A stretch of 64,000 nucleotides of DNA from an uncultured Clostridia bacterium. GTDB taxonomy: Bacteria; Bacillota; Clostridia; Christensenellales; Pumilibacteraceae. Positions 43,701 through 50,123 of this stretch are shown one piece after another. The number at the start of each line of letters is the position of its first letter. The first letter of the stretch is position 1. Under the pieces are notes generated by a model. It was not told the origin of the DNA. It did no database searches and saw only the letters and a list, made by a program, of their open reading frames with translations. The position numbers and the translations under genes are program-made. The DNA lies in the NCBI GenBank assembly GCA_947089425.1, contig CAMUKG010000008.1, positions 22,464 through 86,463 on the forward strand, written 5' to 3'.

Positions 43701-44152
43701 TAATCGCTCCCACGTTCACCGTTTCGGAACCTGCGGCACGCGCAACCGAGAACAGCGAGTTCAAGTTCAGCGCGGTAACCGTAACGAGCGAAGAGGACCT
43801 TAAAAGCGACGTTAAGAACAGCGTGCGCTACCAAAAGACTCTTAAAGCTCCCGACGGCACGGCAGTGTATACCGTTGACGGAAGAGGCGACACCTATCGC
43901 GACAAGACGACGGACGACACCAACAAGGCGTATAAGTTCACCAAAACGGGCAATTACACCGTAGAGTACGTTGTGTATGACAAAGTGGGAAACTCGTCGA
44001 TTACTTCCTACACGATAAACGTGAGCGCGGCTAAGGTGAATAACCCCGTTTCCACTAAGATAATAAGCACCATTCTTATTATCGTGGGCGTGCTTTTGAT
44101 TGCGGGCGTAATCCTCTACTTCGTGCGTTTCCGCAAAGTTAAAAGCAAATAA
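40760..44152 (+). CDS. Large cell-surface protein with Ig-like repeats and a C-terminal membrane anchor
   Basis: An 1130-residue protein. ATG 40760 is chosen, with AGGAGA 9 bases upstream and a product starting MKKRKGIWMALLTVVLSVAM, a signal peptide ending near AFADLG. At least six HYR/Ig-like units follow, marked by phrases such as STVPTLNVVNIPREISL, RTAPVLKEIKDEQIPT, DTTAPSIRELSFGDDYF and DVIAPTFTVSEPAARAT, each closing with TYTVSYQARDSVNN-type strands. The C-terminus has one membrane helix (IISTILIIVGVLLIAGVILYFV) and a basic tail, not LPXTG. It is Lys/Asp rich compared with neighbours, and codon choice suggests high expression. Probably an abundant envelope protein. Confidence 0.85.
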   Translation: MKKRKGIWMALLTVVLSVAMLLGTTSIGAFADLGKDDSFTNANTTFVKKLTYGTTVTLTGATEVIAPSGAKKLAAEGKVVFTPGEIGAYTVYYGDYSYVVPCVLDKDYELRVAHNGADIATYLKAGETLKIPKAAIWAKTEDPTSDYEYNKVEKINNKDVVVNWEIDGENTDSTDAVSVRTGTAEADKEVVIKKPGTYTVHYYYNVDGGSKYLFKDYTVKVQAAFNDSTVPTLNVVNIPREISLNTKITLPKATATDNYDSNVKVTISVTAPDGKPVKRVKLGEDKYAVETLEEDVLFENDYNLSFYPTQKGKYKITYTAVDDNPANSTPSTIHNYETEAVDRTAPVLKEIKDEQIPTKWGISVSRKATDKDGTDQKTVKLSGDELKIKFPYPIYVDNYDKENISVVFEIKDTVNNKTVVRFENIYDRKEDGTLGDNAKYSYNASKQSSGIYGAKDGETLEFTNEGMVFDFGVYKKSLAEIESGASHTGTYTVSYQARDSVNNITTKTYDVTLEETFTDTTAPSIRELSFGDDYFLFTDTEEEFTLPTPVVTDETDSRPVVEYKLWAGVPSADNKNFIPVKGGDVIKFKLVENKPTITLEDKFNSDNNKSLVFEEDADCYYTVDATDDAKNTYRQTNYNEVAANDKPIKIINATSNEFNSVPEIDSTNLEPAWTLKQGSDNNLGNIVIKGLEPKVREFVGFEISFTVGGKVWNTGDISLETFYDSGKNELHVENITIAPPESNAISMYFRVYNVAGVSKTIKVNYKTDGSTSGDGNIGASLDVGTTGNVYTSYLLRNKNVSKPEGIDETKLYVVRKIEGKGKFSLMSSLFTAYNAGSFTFTDGYYKTDATEITPLSKVPSYTVAISESATPAWQVMGKMPTYSAKEKEVELPKVVASSEYANAKIEVSVTDPDSKSLDVGKADDDAAKKESDKKNGNVYVNDKGHYEFVAKKDGSYTVTFTASYGDSQKMTQSYTIKAGDVIAPTFTVSEPAARATENSEFKFSAVTVTSEEDLKSDVKNSVRYQKTLKAPDGTAVYTVDGRGDTYRDKTTDDTNKAYKFTKTGNYTVEYVVYDKVGNSSITSYTINVSAAKVNNPVSTKIISTILIIVGVLLIAGVILYFVRFRKVKSK

Positions 44153-44178
44153 TAAAATCGGTTAAGCTATTAAAAACT

Positions 44179-44206
44179 AAAAGCGGCGATATTTTTGCCG
44201 CTTTTA
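44179..44206 (+). terminator. Terminator of the Ig-like surface protein gene
   Basis: AAAAGCGGC (44179-44187) pairs with GCCGCTTTT (44197-44205) around a T-rich loop. It is 27 bases after the stop. Confidence 0.85.
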
Positions 44207-44291
44207 TGTTTGTAATTCGTACTCGCAATTTCAGAGTGCAAGCAAAAGCGTTTTATTCTAATTTGAGATATTCCGTTTAAGGAGAGGGCAA

Positions 44292-45698
44292 GTGTCGGAA
44301 GAAAAGGAAAATAGGCGTTTCGAAAGCGTTACGGCAGAAAAAAAAGATAAGTGCGTTGCCGCCCTCAAATTGGAAAACGGCTATTCTTTAAAGTCATTTT
44401 TGCCCGTGTCGGAGCAGTGCCATTTCGAGCGATACAACTTTATTCATCCGCTCGGAAAACTCGGCATAGTATACGACACCAAAGCTCAAATATTTTCTCT
44501 TACGGCACGGCGCGAACTTTTGAATGCGGCTGTTAAAGCATTCGGGTTTTCCGCCGACGAAAAAAGCGCTTTAGTTGCGGTTACGGAAAGTTCCGAAAAA
44601 GCCCGCAATAATGCCGAACCGCTCAAACTTGCGCCCGCAAGAACGGTTTCGCAAAAAGCGTCCGAAAAACCCGCTAAAACTCCCGTAAAAAAAACGCCCG
44701 AAAAAGCGGTGCAATCTTCCGCGAAAAAGGCGGAACAAACTTCCGTGAAAAAAGAGCGGAATAATGGGCAAAAAGTCGCGGCGGCAAAAAAGGATAAACC
44801 CGCAACCGCCAAAAAAGAAAAAGCCGTTAAAGAAAAAGATGGCGCAGTTTCGGTAGGGGGCGTGGCAATGCCTTCCGAGCCGCTCGAATATAAAAACGGA
44901 TATTCAATCAAGAAGTGCTCCAAATCGCGTCTTGACGGCATTTTAAAGCGCATACGGGCGATGAAAGGCGTAAGCGTTACGAGCGATTCGGGAAAAGAAA
45001 TAATTACCTACGCAATATCGGAGCGCACTACAAAGCAAAAGTGTTTGCTTCGCTACACAACGGGAAAGCAAACGGTTCAGCTTCAAGGCAAGCGTAGCAA
45101 TCTTTTCGGAGAAGTGCAAGTAATACTTAGTAGCGGTTCGGGCTTTTCGGAAGCGGTGGGTTCGCACATGGAGCTCACGGGCGAGCAAACGCGGGCAAGC
45201 GCCGTTCAGCGCAGTTTGAAAAAACTTTTGCCCGACGCGTTTAGCTTGCTTTCCGAACAGTCTAAAATCGATTTGAGCATAGGAATGATAGACATAAGCA
45301 ACGAAGACGTGCGGCTCAGCGACTATTCTGTGTTGCTCGTGCCGCCTTATCGCGGGCTCGAACGGTTTATTTTCGACTTACAGCAGGCAAAGTCGATTTC
45401 GGTTAAAATGATAGGGCAGGCATACGAAAAGAACGACGACGGTAAACACGTGTTAAAACAATGCTACCGTCGCAAAAACGGAATCGTGTATTCCGAAGTT
45501 ATGAGCGCGCTGTATTGCGAATATTTCGAGAAACGTAATTTTTACGCTCATTCCGACAATTCGGAGTTCGGAAACAGCCGCATAATAAGCGACAAAGCAG
45601 CGGCGAAAAACATTTTCGACCGCTTATGCGAAATAATCAACTATAACGGAAAAAAGCTTAAAGAAACGGGTTTTAGCTTGCCCGTGCCCAAAGCGTAA
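44292..45698 (+). CDS. RnlA-like HEPN RNase toxin homologue with Lys/Ala-rich linker
   Basis: A 468-residue protein starting at GTG 44292 behind GGAGAGGG. Two related N-terminal modules open with LKLENGYSLKSF (26-37) and LEYKNGYSIKKC (198-209), as in the NTD and N-repeated domain of RnlA. They are split by a long Lys/Ala/Pro linker (about 116-185). The C-terminal region has PPYRGLERFI (351-360) and the HEPN catalytic motif RNFYAH (415-420, R-N-x3-H), typical of the RnlA Dmd-binding/RNase domain. RnlA cleaves mRNA and is held by RnlB. No RnlB-like gene is adjacent; the next gene, 32 bases on, is pyrG. Without an antitoxin it may be domesticated or controlled in trans. Confidence 0.72.
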   Translation: MSEEKENRRFESVTAEKKDKCVAALKLENGYSLKSFLPVSEQCHFERYNFIHPLGKLGIVYDTKAQIFSLTARRELLNAAVKAFGFSADEKSALVAVTESSEKARNNAEPLKLAPARTVSQKASEKPAKTPVKKTPEKAVQSSAKKAEQTSVKKERNNGQKVAAAKKDKPATAKKEKAVKEKDGAVSVGGVAMPSEPLEYKNGYSIKKCSKSRLDGILKRIRAMKGVSVTSDSGKEIITYAISERTTKQKCLLRYTTGKQTVQLQGKRSNLFGEVQVILSSGSGFSEAVGSHMELTGEQTRASAVQRSLKKLLPDAFSLLSEQSKIDLSIGMIDISNEDVRLSDYSVLLVPPYRGLERFIFDLQQAKSISVKMIGQAYEKNDDGKHVLKQCYRRKNGIVYSEVMSALYCEYFEKRNFYAHSDNSEFGNSRIISDKAAAKNIFDRLCEIINYNGKKLKETGFSLPVPKA

Positions 45699-45730
45699 AG
45701 AACACTACCGAATAAGGAGACTATGGAAAA

Positions 45731-47314
45731 ATGACGAAATTCATTTTTGTTACGGGCGGCGTTGTGTCGGGACTCGGCAAAGGCGTCACGGCGGCGAGTT
45801 TGGCGCGCCTATTAAAAGCGCGCGGATACAGGGTTACTCTTCAAAAGTTCGACCCGTATTTCAACGTTGACACTTCTAATTTGAGCCCTTACCAACACGG
45901 CGAAGTATACGTTACCGAAGACGGCGGCGAGGTCGATTTGGTTGTGGGGCACTACGAGCGTTTGCTCGGCGAAAATTTGGGCATAAAAAACGACGTGACG
46001 AGCGGACAGATTTATGCGTCGGTTATAGCCAAAGAGCGCACAGGCTACTATAACGGAAGCACGGTGCAAGTTGTGCCTCACATAACGAACGAAATTAAAG
46101 AGCGCATATATTCGCTTGCAACGCCCGACAGCGACATAGTAATCACCGAAATAGGCGGTACTGTGGGCGATATAGAGTGCCATCCGTTTTTGGAAGCGAT
46201 ACGTCAGTTCAAAGTGGAAGCGGGCAAAGGAAACGTGTTGTATATTCACGTTACCCTTGTGCCGTATATCGAAATGAGCGGCGAGCAAAAAACGAAGCCC
46301 ACTCAGCACAGCGTTAAGGAATTGCAAAACGTGGGTATTCAGCCCGACGTAATCGTTTGTCGTTCCGACTATCCGATAGGCTCCGACAGCAAGCGCAAAT
46401 TAGGGCTTTTCTGCAACGTTGACAACGATTGCATTATTCAAAACCTTACCACCGACAATATTTTCACCGTGCCGCTCGCTCTCGAAGAAGAGGGGCTCGC
46501 TCGCGTTGCCGCGCGCAAATTGCGTCTTAACGAGCGCGAACCCGAGCTCGGCGCTTGGCGCGAGTTTTGCGCAAAAGCTCAACGCGTCCATTCGAGCGAA
46601 AACAAGTTGCGCATAGGACTTGTGGGCAAATACGTGGAACTTCACGACGCTTATGTGTCGCTCACCGAAGCGCTCGACCACAGCGGCATAGCTATGGACA
46701 CTTGCGTCGATATAGTGTGGATTCCGAGCGAAAAGATTACGCCCGCCGCAGTGTCGCGTTTGTCGTCTCTAAGCGGCATAGTTATTCCAGCAGGGTTCGG
46801 CGAGCGCGGTTTCGAAGGAAAGGTTAACGCCGCCCGTTATGCCCGCGAAAACAATATTCCCGTGCTTATGCTCGGTTTGGGCGCGCAAGCGGGGCTTGTG
46901 GAATTTGCGAGAAGTTGCGGAATGGAAAAAGCGAATAGCACCGAGTTCGACAAAAAAACGCCTTACCCCGTTGTGTTTTCGCCGTTCGAAGCACCGCGAT
47001 TTAGGTGCGGCGCAATGCCCGCGTCGGTAAAAAAGAACACGCTACTTCACAAAATTTACGGCGCCGACATAATTTCGGAACGGCACCGTCATAAATACGA
47101 ATTTAATCCCGCGTTTTATCGCGAACTTGAAAAAAACGGACTTGTGTTTTCAGTTAAGGGCACTGCCGACAAGCTTTACGAGGCGTTCGAGCTTCCGAGC
47201 CATCGGTTTTATGTGGGCGTGATTTATCGCCCCGAATTCAAATCGCGCCCCGACAACCCGCACCCGCTAATAACGGCGTTTATAGGCGCGGCAAAAGAGA
47301 GAGGGAAGAAGTAA
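45731..47314 (+). CDS. pyrG: CTP synthase with a degenerate glutaminase active site
   Basis: A 527-residue homologue of CTP synthase. The synthetase half is canonical: P-loop VTGGVVSGLGKGVTAAS, EIGGTVGDIE, TKPTQHSVKELQ and IVCRSDYPI. In the class I glutaminase half, the nucleophile motif GICLGMQ is replaced by MLGLGAQ, putting Gly382 where the catalytic Cys should be. The later FHPEFKSRP reads YRPEFKSRP, putting Arg500 in place of the catalytic His; Glu502 is kept. NSTEFD and SERHRHKYEFN remain. The enzyme should make CTP from UTP and ATP only with free ammonia, unless it has another role. AAGGAGA lies 10 bases upstream. Confidence 0.93.
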   Translation: MTKFIFVTGGVVSGLGKGVTAASLARLLKARGYRVTLQKFDPYFNVDTSNLSPYQHGEVYVTEDGGEVDLVVGHYERLLGENLGIKNDVTSGQIYASVIAKERTGYYNGSTVQVVPHITNEIKERIYSLATPDSDIVITEIGGTVGDIECHPFLEAIRQFKVEAGKGNVLYIHVTLVPYIEMSGEQKTKPTQHSVKELQNVGIQPDVIVCRSDYPIGSDSKRKLGLFCNVDNDCIIQNLTTDNIFTVPLALEEEGLARVAARKLRLNEREPELGAWREFCAKAQRVHSSENKLRIGLVGKYVELHDAYVSLTEALDHSGIAMDTCVDIVWIPSEKITPAAVSRLSSLSGIVIPAGFGERGFEGKVNAARYARENNIPVLMLGLGAQAGLVEFARSCGMEKANSTEFDKKTPYPVVFSPFEAPRFRCGAMPASVKKNTLLHKIYGADIISERHRHKYEFNPAFYRELEKNGLVFSVKGTADKLYEAFELPSHRFYVGVIYRPEFKSRPDNPHPLITAFIGAAKERGKK

Positions 47315-47326
47315 GGGCGGCTTTTT

Positions 47327-47359
47327 GTTGCCCTCTTGAAGCAACGGGTTCGCTTTTTT
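47327..47359 (+). terminator. Weak terminator candidate after pyrG
   Basis: GTTGC (47327-47331) pairs with GCAAC (47341-47345), followed after 8 bases by TTTTTT. The short stem and offset U-run make it uncertain. Confidence 0.35.
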
Positions 47360-47428
47360 ATACTAATGTAACTTTGCGAGTAACCGCCGCTTGGGATAAA
47401 ACAACTTTTTTAGAAAGTAAAAGCGTGG

Positions 47429-47452
47429 CGGCTTTTTGGTCACAAAAAGCCG
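47429..47452 (-). terminator. Hairpin after purA
   Basis: CGGCTTTTTG and CAAAAAGCCG form a perfect 10-bp stem around GTCA, five bases past the purA stop. A T-run lies inside the stem rather than after it. Confidence 0.5.
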
Positions 47453-47456
47453 ATGG

Positions 47457-48728
47457 TTATATTTCAAAGTTTTGCGTTCTGTCCGGTCCCACGCCCACCA
47501 TTTTTATTTTGCAGTCCGCGAATTTTTCGACGGCGCGCAAGTAGGCAACGGCGGCTTTGGGCAAGTCTTTTATGCTTTTTGCGCCCGATATGTCTTCCGT
47601 CCAACCGTCGAACTCTTCGTAAACGGGTTCGCAACCCTCTAATTCGGATATGTCGGAAGGAAAATCTTTGAGAGTTTTGCCGTTTTTGGTGTAAGCAACG
47701 CAAATTTTGAGCTTTTCTATTCCCGTTAAAGTATCGAGTTTATTAAGAGCTATTCCCGTGAGTCCGTTCACGCGAACTGCAAAGCGGAGAATAACTGCGT
47801 CGAGCCAACCGCAACGGCGAGGGCGTCCCGTAACCGTTCCGAATTCCGCGCCCACGCTACGTATGCGCTCGCCTATTTCGTCGTCGAGTTCGGTGGGGAA
47901 AGGACCTTTGCCTACGCGAGTTGTGTATGCCTTAGCGATACCTATGCAGTCTTTTATTAGTGTGGGGCCAACGCCCGCGCCCACGCAGAAGCCGCCCGAT
48001 ATGGGGTGAGAACTCGTTACATACGGGTACGTGCCCATATCGAGGTCGAGAAGCGCGCCCTGAGCGCCTTCCATGAGCACGTTTTTGCCGCTTTTAATAG
48101 CGTCGTAAACGAGCACCGAAGCATCGCAAACGTGAGGGGCGAGCCTTGCCGCGTAGCCGTTGTAGTCGGCGAGAATTTTCTCGAACGAAACTGGTTCTCC
48201 GTTGTATATTTTAGTTATTATTTTGTTTTTTATTTGAATGTTGCGGTCTAATTTTTGCTTGAAAACTTCGGGGTTTATAAGGTCGCACATGCGAATGCCT
48301 ATGCGTTCGGCTTTATCCATGTAGCAAGGACCAATGCCGCGCTTTGTGGTGCCTATGTCGCCCGCGCCGCGCGCCTTTTCGCCGAGTTCGTCGAGCGCGA
48401 TATGATAGGGGAATATCACGTGCGCGCGAGCGTCTATTTTAAGACGCGAAACGTCTATTCCCTTTGCCGAAAGGTCGTCCATTTCGCTCAAAATAACCGC
48501 CGGGTCAACCACAACGCCGTTGCCGATTACGCACACTGTGTTTTTATAAAGTATGCCGCTCGGAATAAGACGGAGCTTGTATGTTACGCCGTTTGCCACA
48601 ACGGTATGCCCCGCGTTGTTTCCGCCTTGCGCGCGAACAACTATGTCGGACTTTTCCGCTAAAATGTCGATAATCTTGCCTTTTCCTTCGTCGCCCCACT
48701 GTGCGCCGACAAGCGCGGTAACAGCCAT
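47457..48728 (-). CDS. purA: Adenylosuccinate synthetase
   Basis: A 423-residue enzyme joining IMP and aspartate with GTP in AMP synthesis. It has the GTP loop VGAQWGDEGKGKIIDIL with catalytic Asp13 in GDEGKGK, His in NNAGHTVV, GTTKRGIGPCYMDK, EGAQGALLDLDMGTYPYVTSSHP and the C-terminal KMVGVGPDR. Full length. GGAGG lies about 11 bases before the ATG, behind a consensus promoter. It converges on pyrG and diverges from the amidohydrolase gene. Confidence 0.97.
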   Translation of the reverse strand: MAVTALVGAQWGDEGKGKIIDILAEKSDIVVRAQGGNNAGHTVVANGVTYKLRLIPSGILYKNTVCVIGNGVVVDPAVILSEMDDLSAKGIDVSRLKIDARAHVIFPYHIALDELGEKARGAGDIGTTKRGIGPCYMDKAERIGIRMCDLINPEVFKQKLDRNIQIKNKIITKIYNGEPVSFEKILADYNGYAARLAPHVCDASVLVYDAIKSGKNVLMEGAQGALLDLDMGTYPYVTSSHPISGGFCVGAGVGPTLIKDCIGIAKAYTTRVGKGPFPTELDDEIGERIRSVGAEFGTVTGRPRRCGWLDAVILRFAVRVNGLTGIALNKLDTLTGIEKLKICVAYTKNGKTLKDFPSDISELEGCEPVYEEFDGWTEDISGAKSIKDLPKAAVAYLRAVEKFADCKIKMVGVGPDRTQNFEI

Positions 48729-48764
48729 AATTTGCCAAACCTCCGAAAATAAAAATACTTATTT

Positions 48765-48793
48765 ATTATATCACATTATATGAAAACAGTCAA
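48765..48793 (-). promoter_or_regulatory. Promoter of purA
   Basis: On the minus strand TTGACT (48788-48793), 17 bases, TATAAT (48765-48770) with an extended TGA, 37 bases before the start codon. Confidence 0.85.
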
Positions 48794-48819
48794 CACAATG
48801 GCGGGCTACCGAATAATAT

Positions 48820-48848
48820 TTGACATAACGTTATTAAAGGTTTAAAAT
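48820..48848 (+). promoter_or_regulatory. Promoter of the amidohydrolase gene, implying a leaderless mRNA
   Basis: TTGACA (48820-48825), 17 bases, TAAAAT (48843-48848). The ATG at 48855 begins 7 bases after the -10, where transcription should start. No ribosome site exists between them. Confidence 0.75.
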
Positions 48849-48854
48849 ATTTTT

Positions 48855-49646
48855 ATGACAGTCGATTTTCACACGCATTGTTTTCCCGATTCGATTGCGC
48901 CTCGCGCTATGGAAAATCTTACGCGGATTTCCGTTTATCCTCCGCATACTTCTGGGACTTTGGGCGCGCTCAAAGAATCAATGAGCCGAGCGGGCATAGA
49001 CCGTTCGGTGGTGCAGAGTATCGCCACAAATCCAAAGCAGACCGAAAACGTGAACAATTTTGCCATTGCGGCGAACGAAGACGAAAGAATTATAGCTTTC
49101 GGCTCCGTTCATCCCGATTGCGAAAACGCCGTTTCGGAACTTGCGAGACTGAAAGCGCACGGAATAAAGGGAATTAAATTTCACCCCGATTTTCAAGATT
49201 TCGAGGTCGACGACAGGCGAATGTATCCGCTTTATGAAAAAGTGGCGGAGTTCGGTTTTATTATGCTTTTTCATTGCGGGCACGACCTCGACCCTCGCGC
49301 GAAATATAACTGCACGCCCAAATCGTTTGCCCGCGTTGCGAGTGATTTTCGCGGCGCTATTGTGGTGGGCGCTCATCTCGGCGGACAGGATATGTGGAAC
49401 GAAGTTTTCGAGCACGTTTGCGGCATAGACGCGTATGTTGACACTTCTTACGGGTTCGGGTGGCTTAATAGCGAGCAGTTGCATAGGTTTTTGAACGAAC
49501 ACGATTCGCATAAAATTCTGTTCGGCACCGATAGCCCGTGGCAAAGCCAAACGGCAGACGTCGAAATGATGAAAGAGAGAATACAAGACAAAAAGCTGTA
49601 TCACAAAATAATGGGCGAGAACGCGGCTCGCATTTTGTCGCTGTAA
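48855..49646 (+). CDS. Amidohydrolase family 2 metal-dependent hydrolase/decarboxylase
   Basis: A 263-residue TIM-barrel protein of the ACMS-decarboxylase-like amidohydrolase_2 family. Metal and active-site marks: VDFHTHCFPD (HxH near residue 6), GIKGIKFHPDFQDF, FIMLFHCGHD, VVGAHLGGQDMW (His) and ILFGTDSPW (Asp). The length is typical for short bacterial members, which hydrolyse or decarboxylate small aromatic or cyclic acids; the substrate cannot be predicted. The promoter spacing implies a leaderless transcript. Confidence 0.9.
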   Translation: MTVDFHTHCFPDSIAPRAMENLTRISVYPPHTSGTLGALKESMSRAGIDRSVVQSIATNPKQTENVNNFAIAANEDERIIAFGSVHPDCENAVSELARLKAHGIKGIKFHPDFQDFEVDDRRMYPLYEKVAEFGFIMLFHCGHDLDPRAKYNCTPKSFARVASDFRGAIVVGAHLGGQDMWNEVFEHVCGIDAYVDTSYGFGWLNSEQLHRFLNEHDSHKILFGTDSPWQSQTADVEMMKERIQDKKLYHKIMGENAARILSL

Positions 49647-49657
49647 CGCAGGGTTTT

Positions 49658-49798
49658 GAGATTGTCGCGTCACTCGCTTGCGCTCGTTCCTCGCAATGAT
49701 ATAATAGCGTTTTAAAAGATTTCTCCGCTCCGCTACGGTCGAAATGACGCAATACTGCTATGTTATTGCGAGGAGCCGAAAGGCGACGCGGCAATCTC
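49658..49798. repeat. MITE-like inverted-repeat element
   Basis: The left arm (49658-49699) begins GAGATTGTCGCGTCACTCG and ends TTCCTCGCAATGA. The right arm (49764-49798) begins TATTGCGAGGAGCCG and ends GACGCGGCAATCTC. Reverse-complemented, they match with a few changes. The core (about 49717-49748, AGATTTCTCCGCTCCGCTAC) is another motif common in dispersed repeats. There is no coding frame. This type of TTGCGAGGAG...GCAATCTC element is scattered through many bacterial genomes. Confidence 0.8.
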
Positions 49799-49985
49799 TT
49801 GCCGAATTGAAACGGGGCAACATAATTGTTTCCGTTCGCGGAAAACTCATAAATTTTTGTTCGCAACCGTGTGCGAGTTTTTCGAATTTTTCGAAGAGCA
49901 TGTTTTTGTTTTAATGAAAAAATACTCGATTTTAAGCGAAATACACAAAACCAACACATATTTTGTGGAAATAACATTTAAATAC
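49799..49985. other. AT-rich spacer before the giant gene
   Basis: Between the MITE-like element and the G9 promoter I see no gene. CCGTTCGCGGAAAACTC and CGAATTTTTCG give small hairpins only. Confidence 0.4.
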
Positions 49986-50014
49986 TTGACAAAATTCGCG
50001 GGGGGGGGTATATT
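49986..50014 (+). promoter_or_regulatory. Promoter with a nine-G spacer tract before the giant surface gene (candidate 2)
   Basis: TTGACA (49986-49991) and TATATT (50009-50014) have a 17-base spacer that ends in G9 (50000-50008). The present length gives the ideal spacing. One slip would make it 16 or 18. Confidence 0.65.
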
Positions 50015-50123
50015 TATATCAAGCTTAAATATTCTTGTATTAGCCGCCTTGTTTCAGCCCAAATATTTTTGAGGCTTGTTTTTTTATCGGAAGTGAATCG
50101 TGTTAAAGAGAGTGTGAATAAAA

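Noticed and set aside
45723..45734. Three-codon leader frame (Met-Glu-Lys-stop) overlapping the pyrG start
   Set aside because: It lies only 2-3 bases from the AAGGAGA, too close for initiation, whereas pyrG ATG 45731 is at the right distance. Chance overlap is more likely.
47315..47456. Small gene between pyrG and purA
   Set aside because: Only hairpins and a short AT-rich stretch are present; no frame with a ribosome site.
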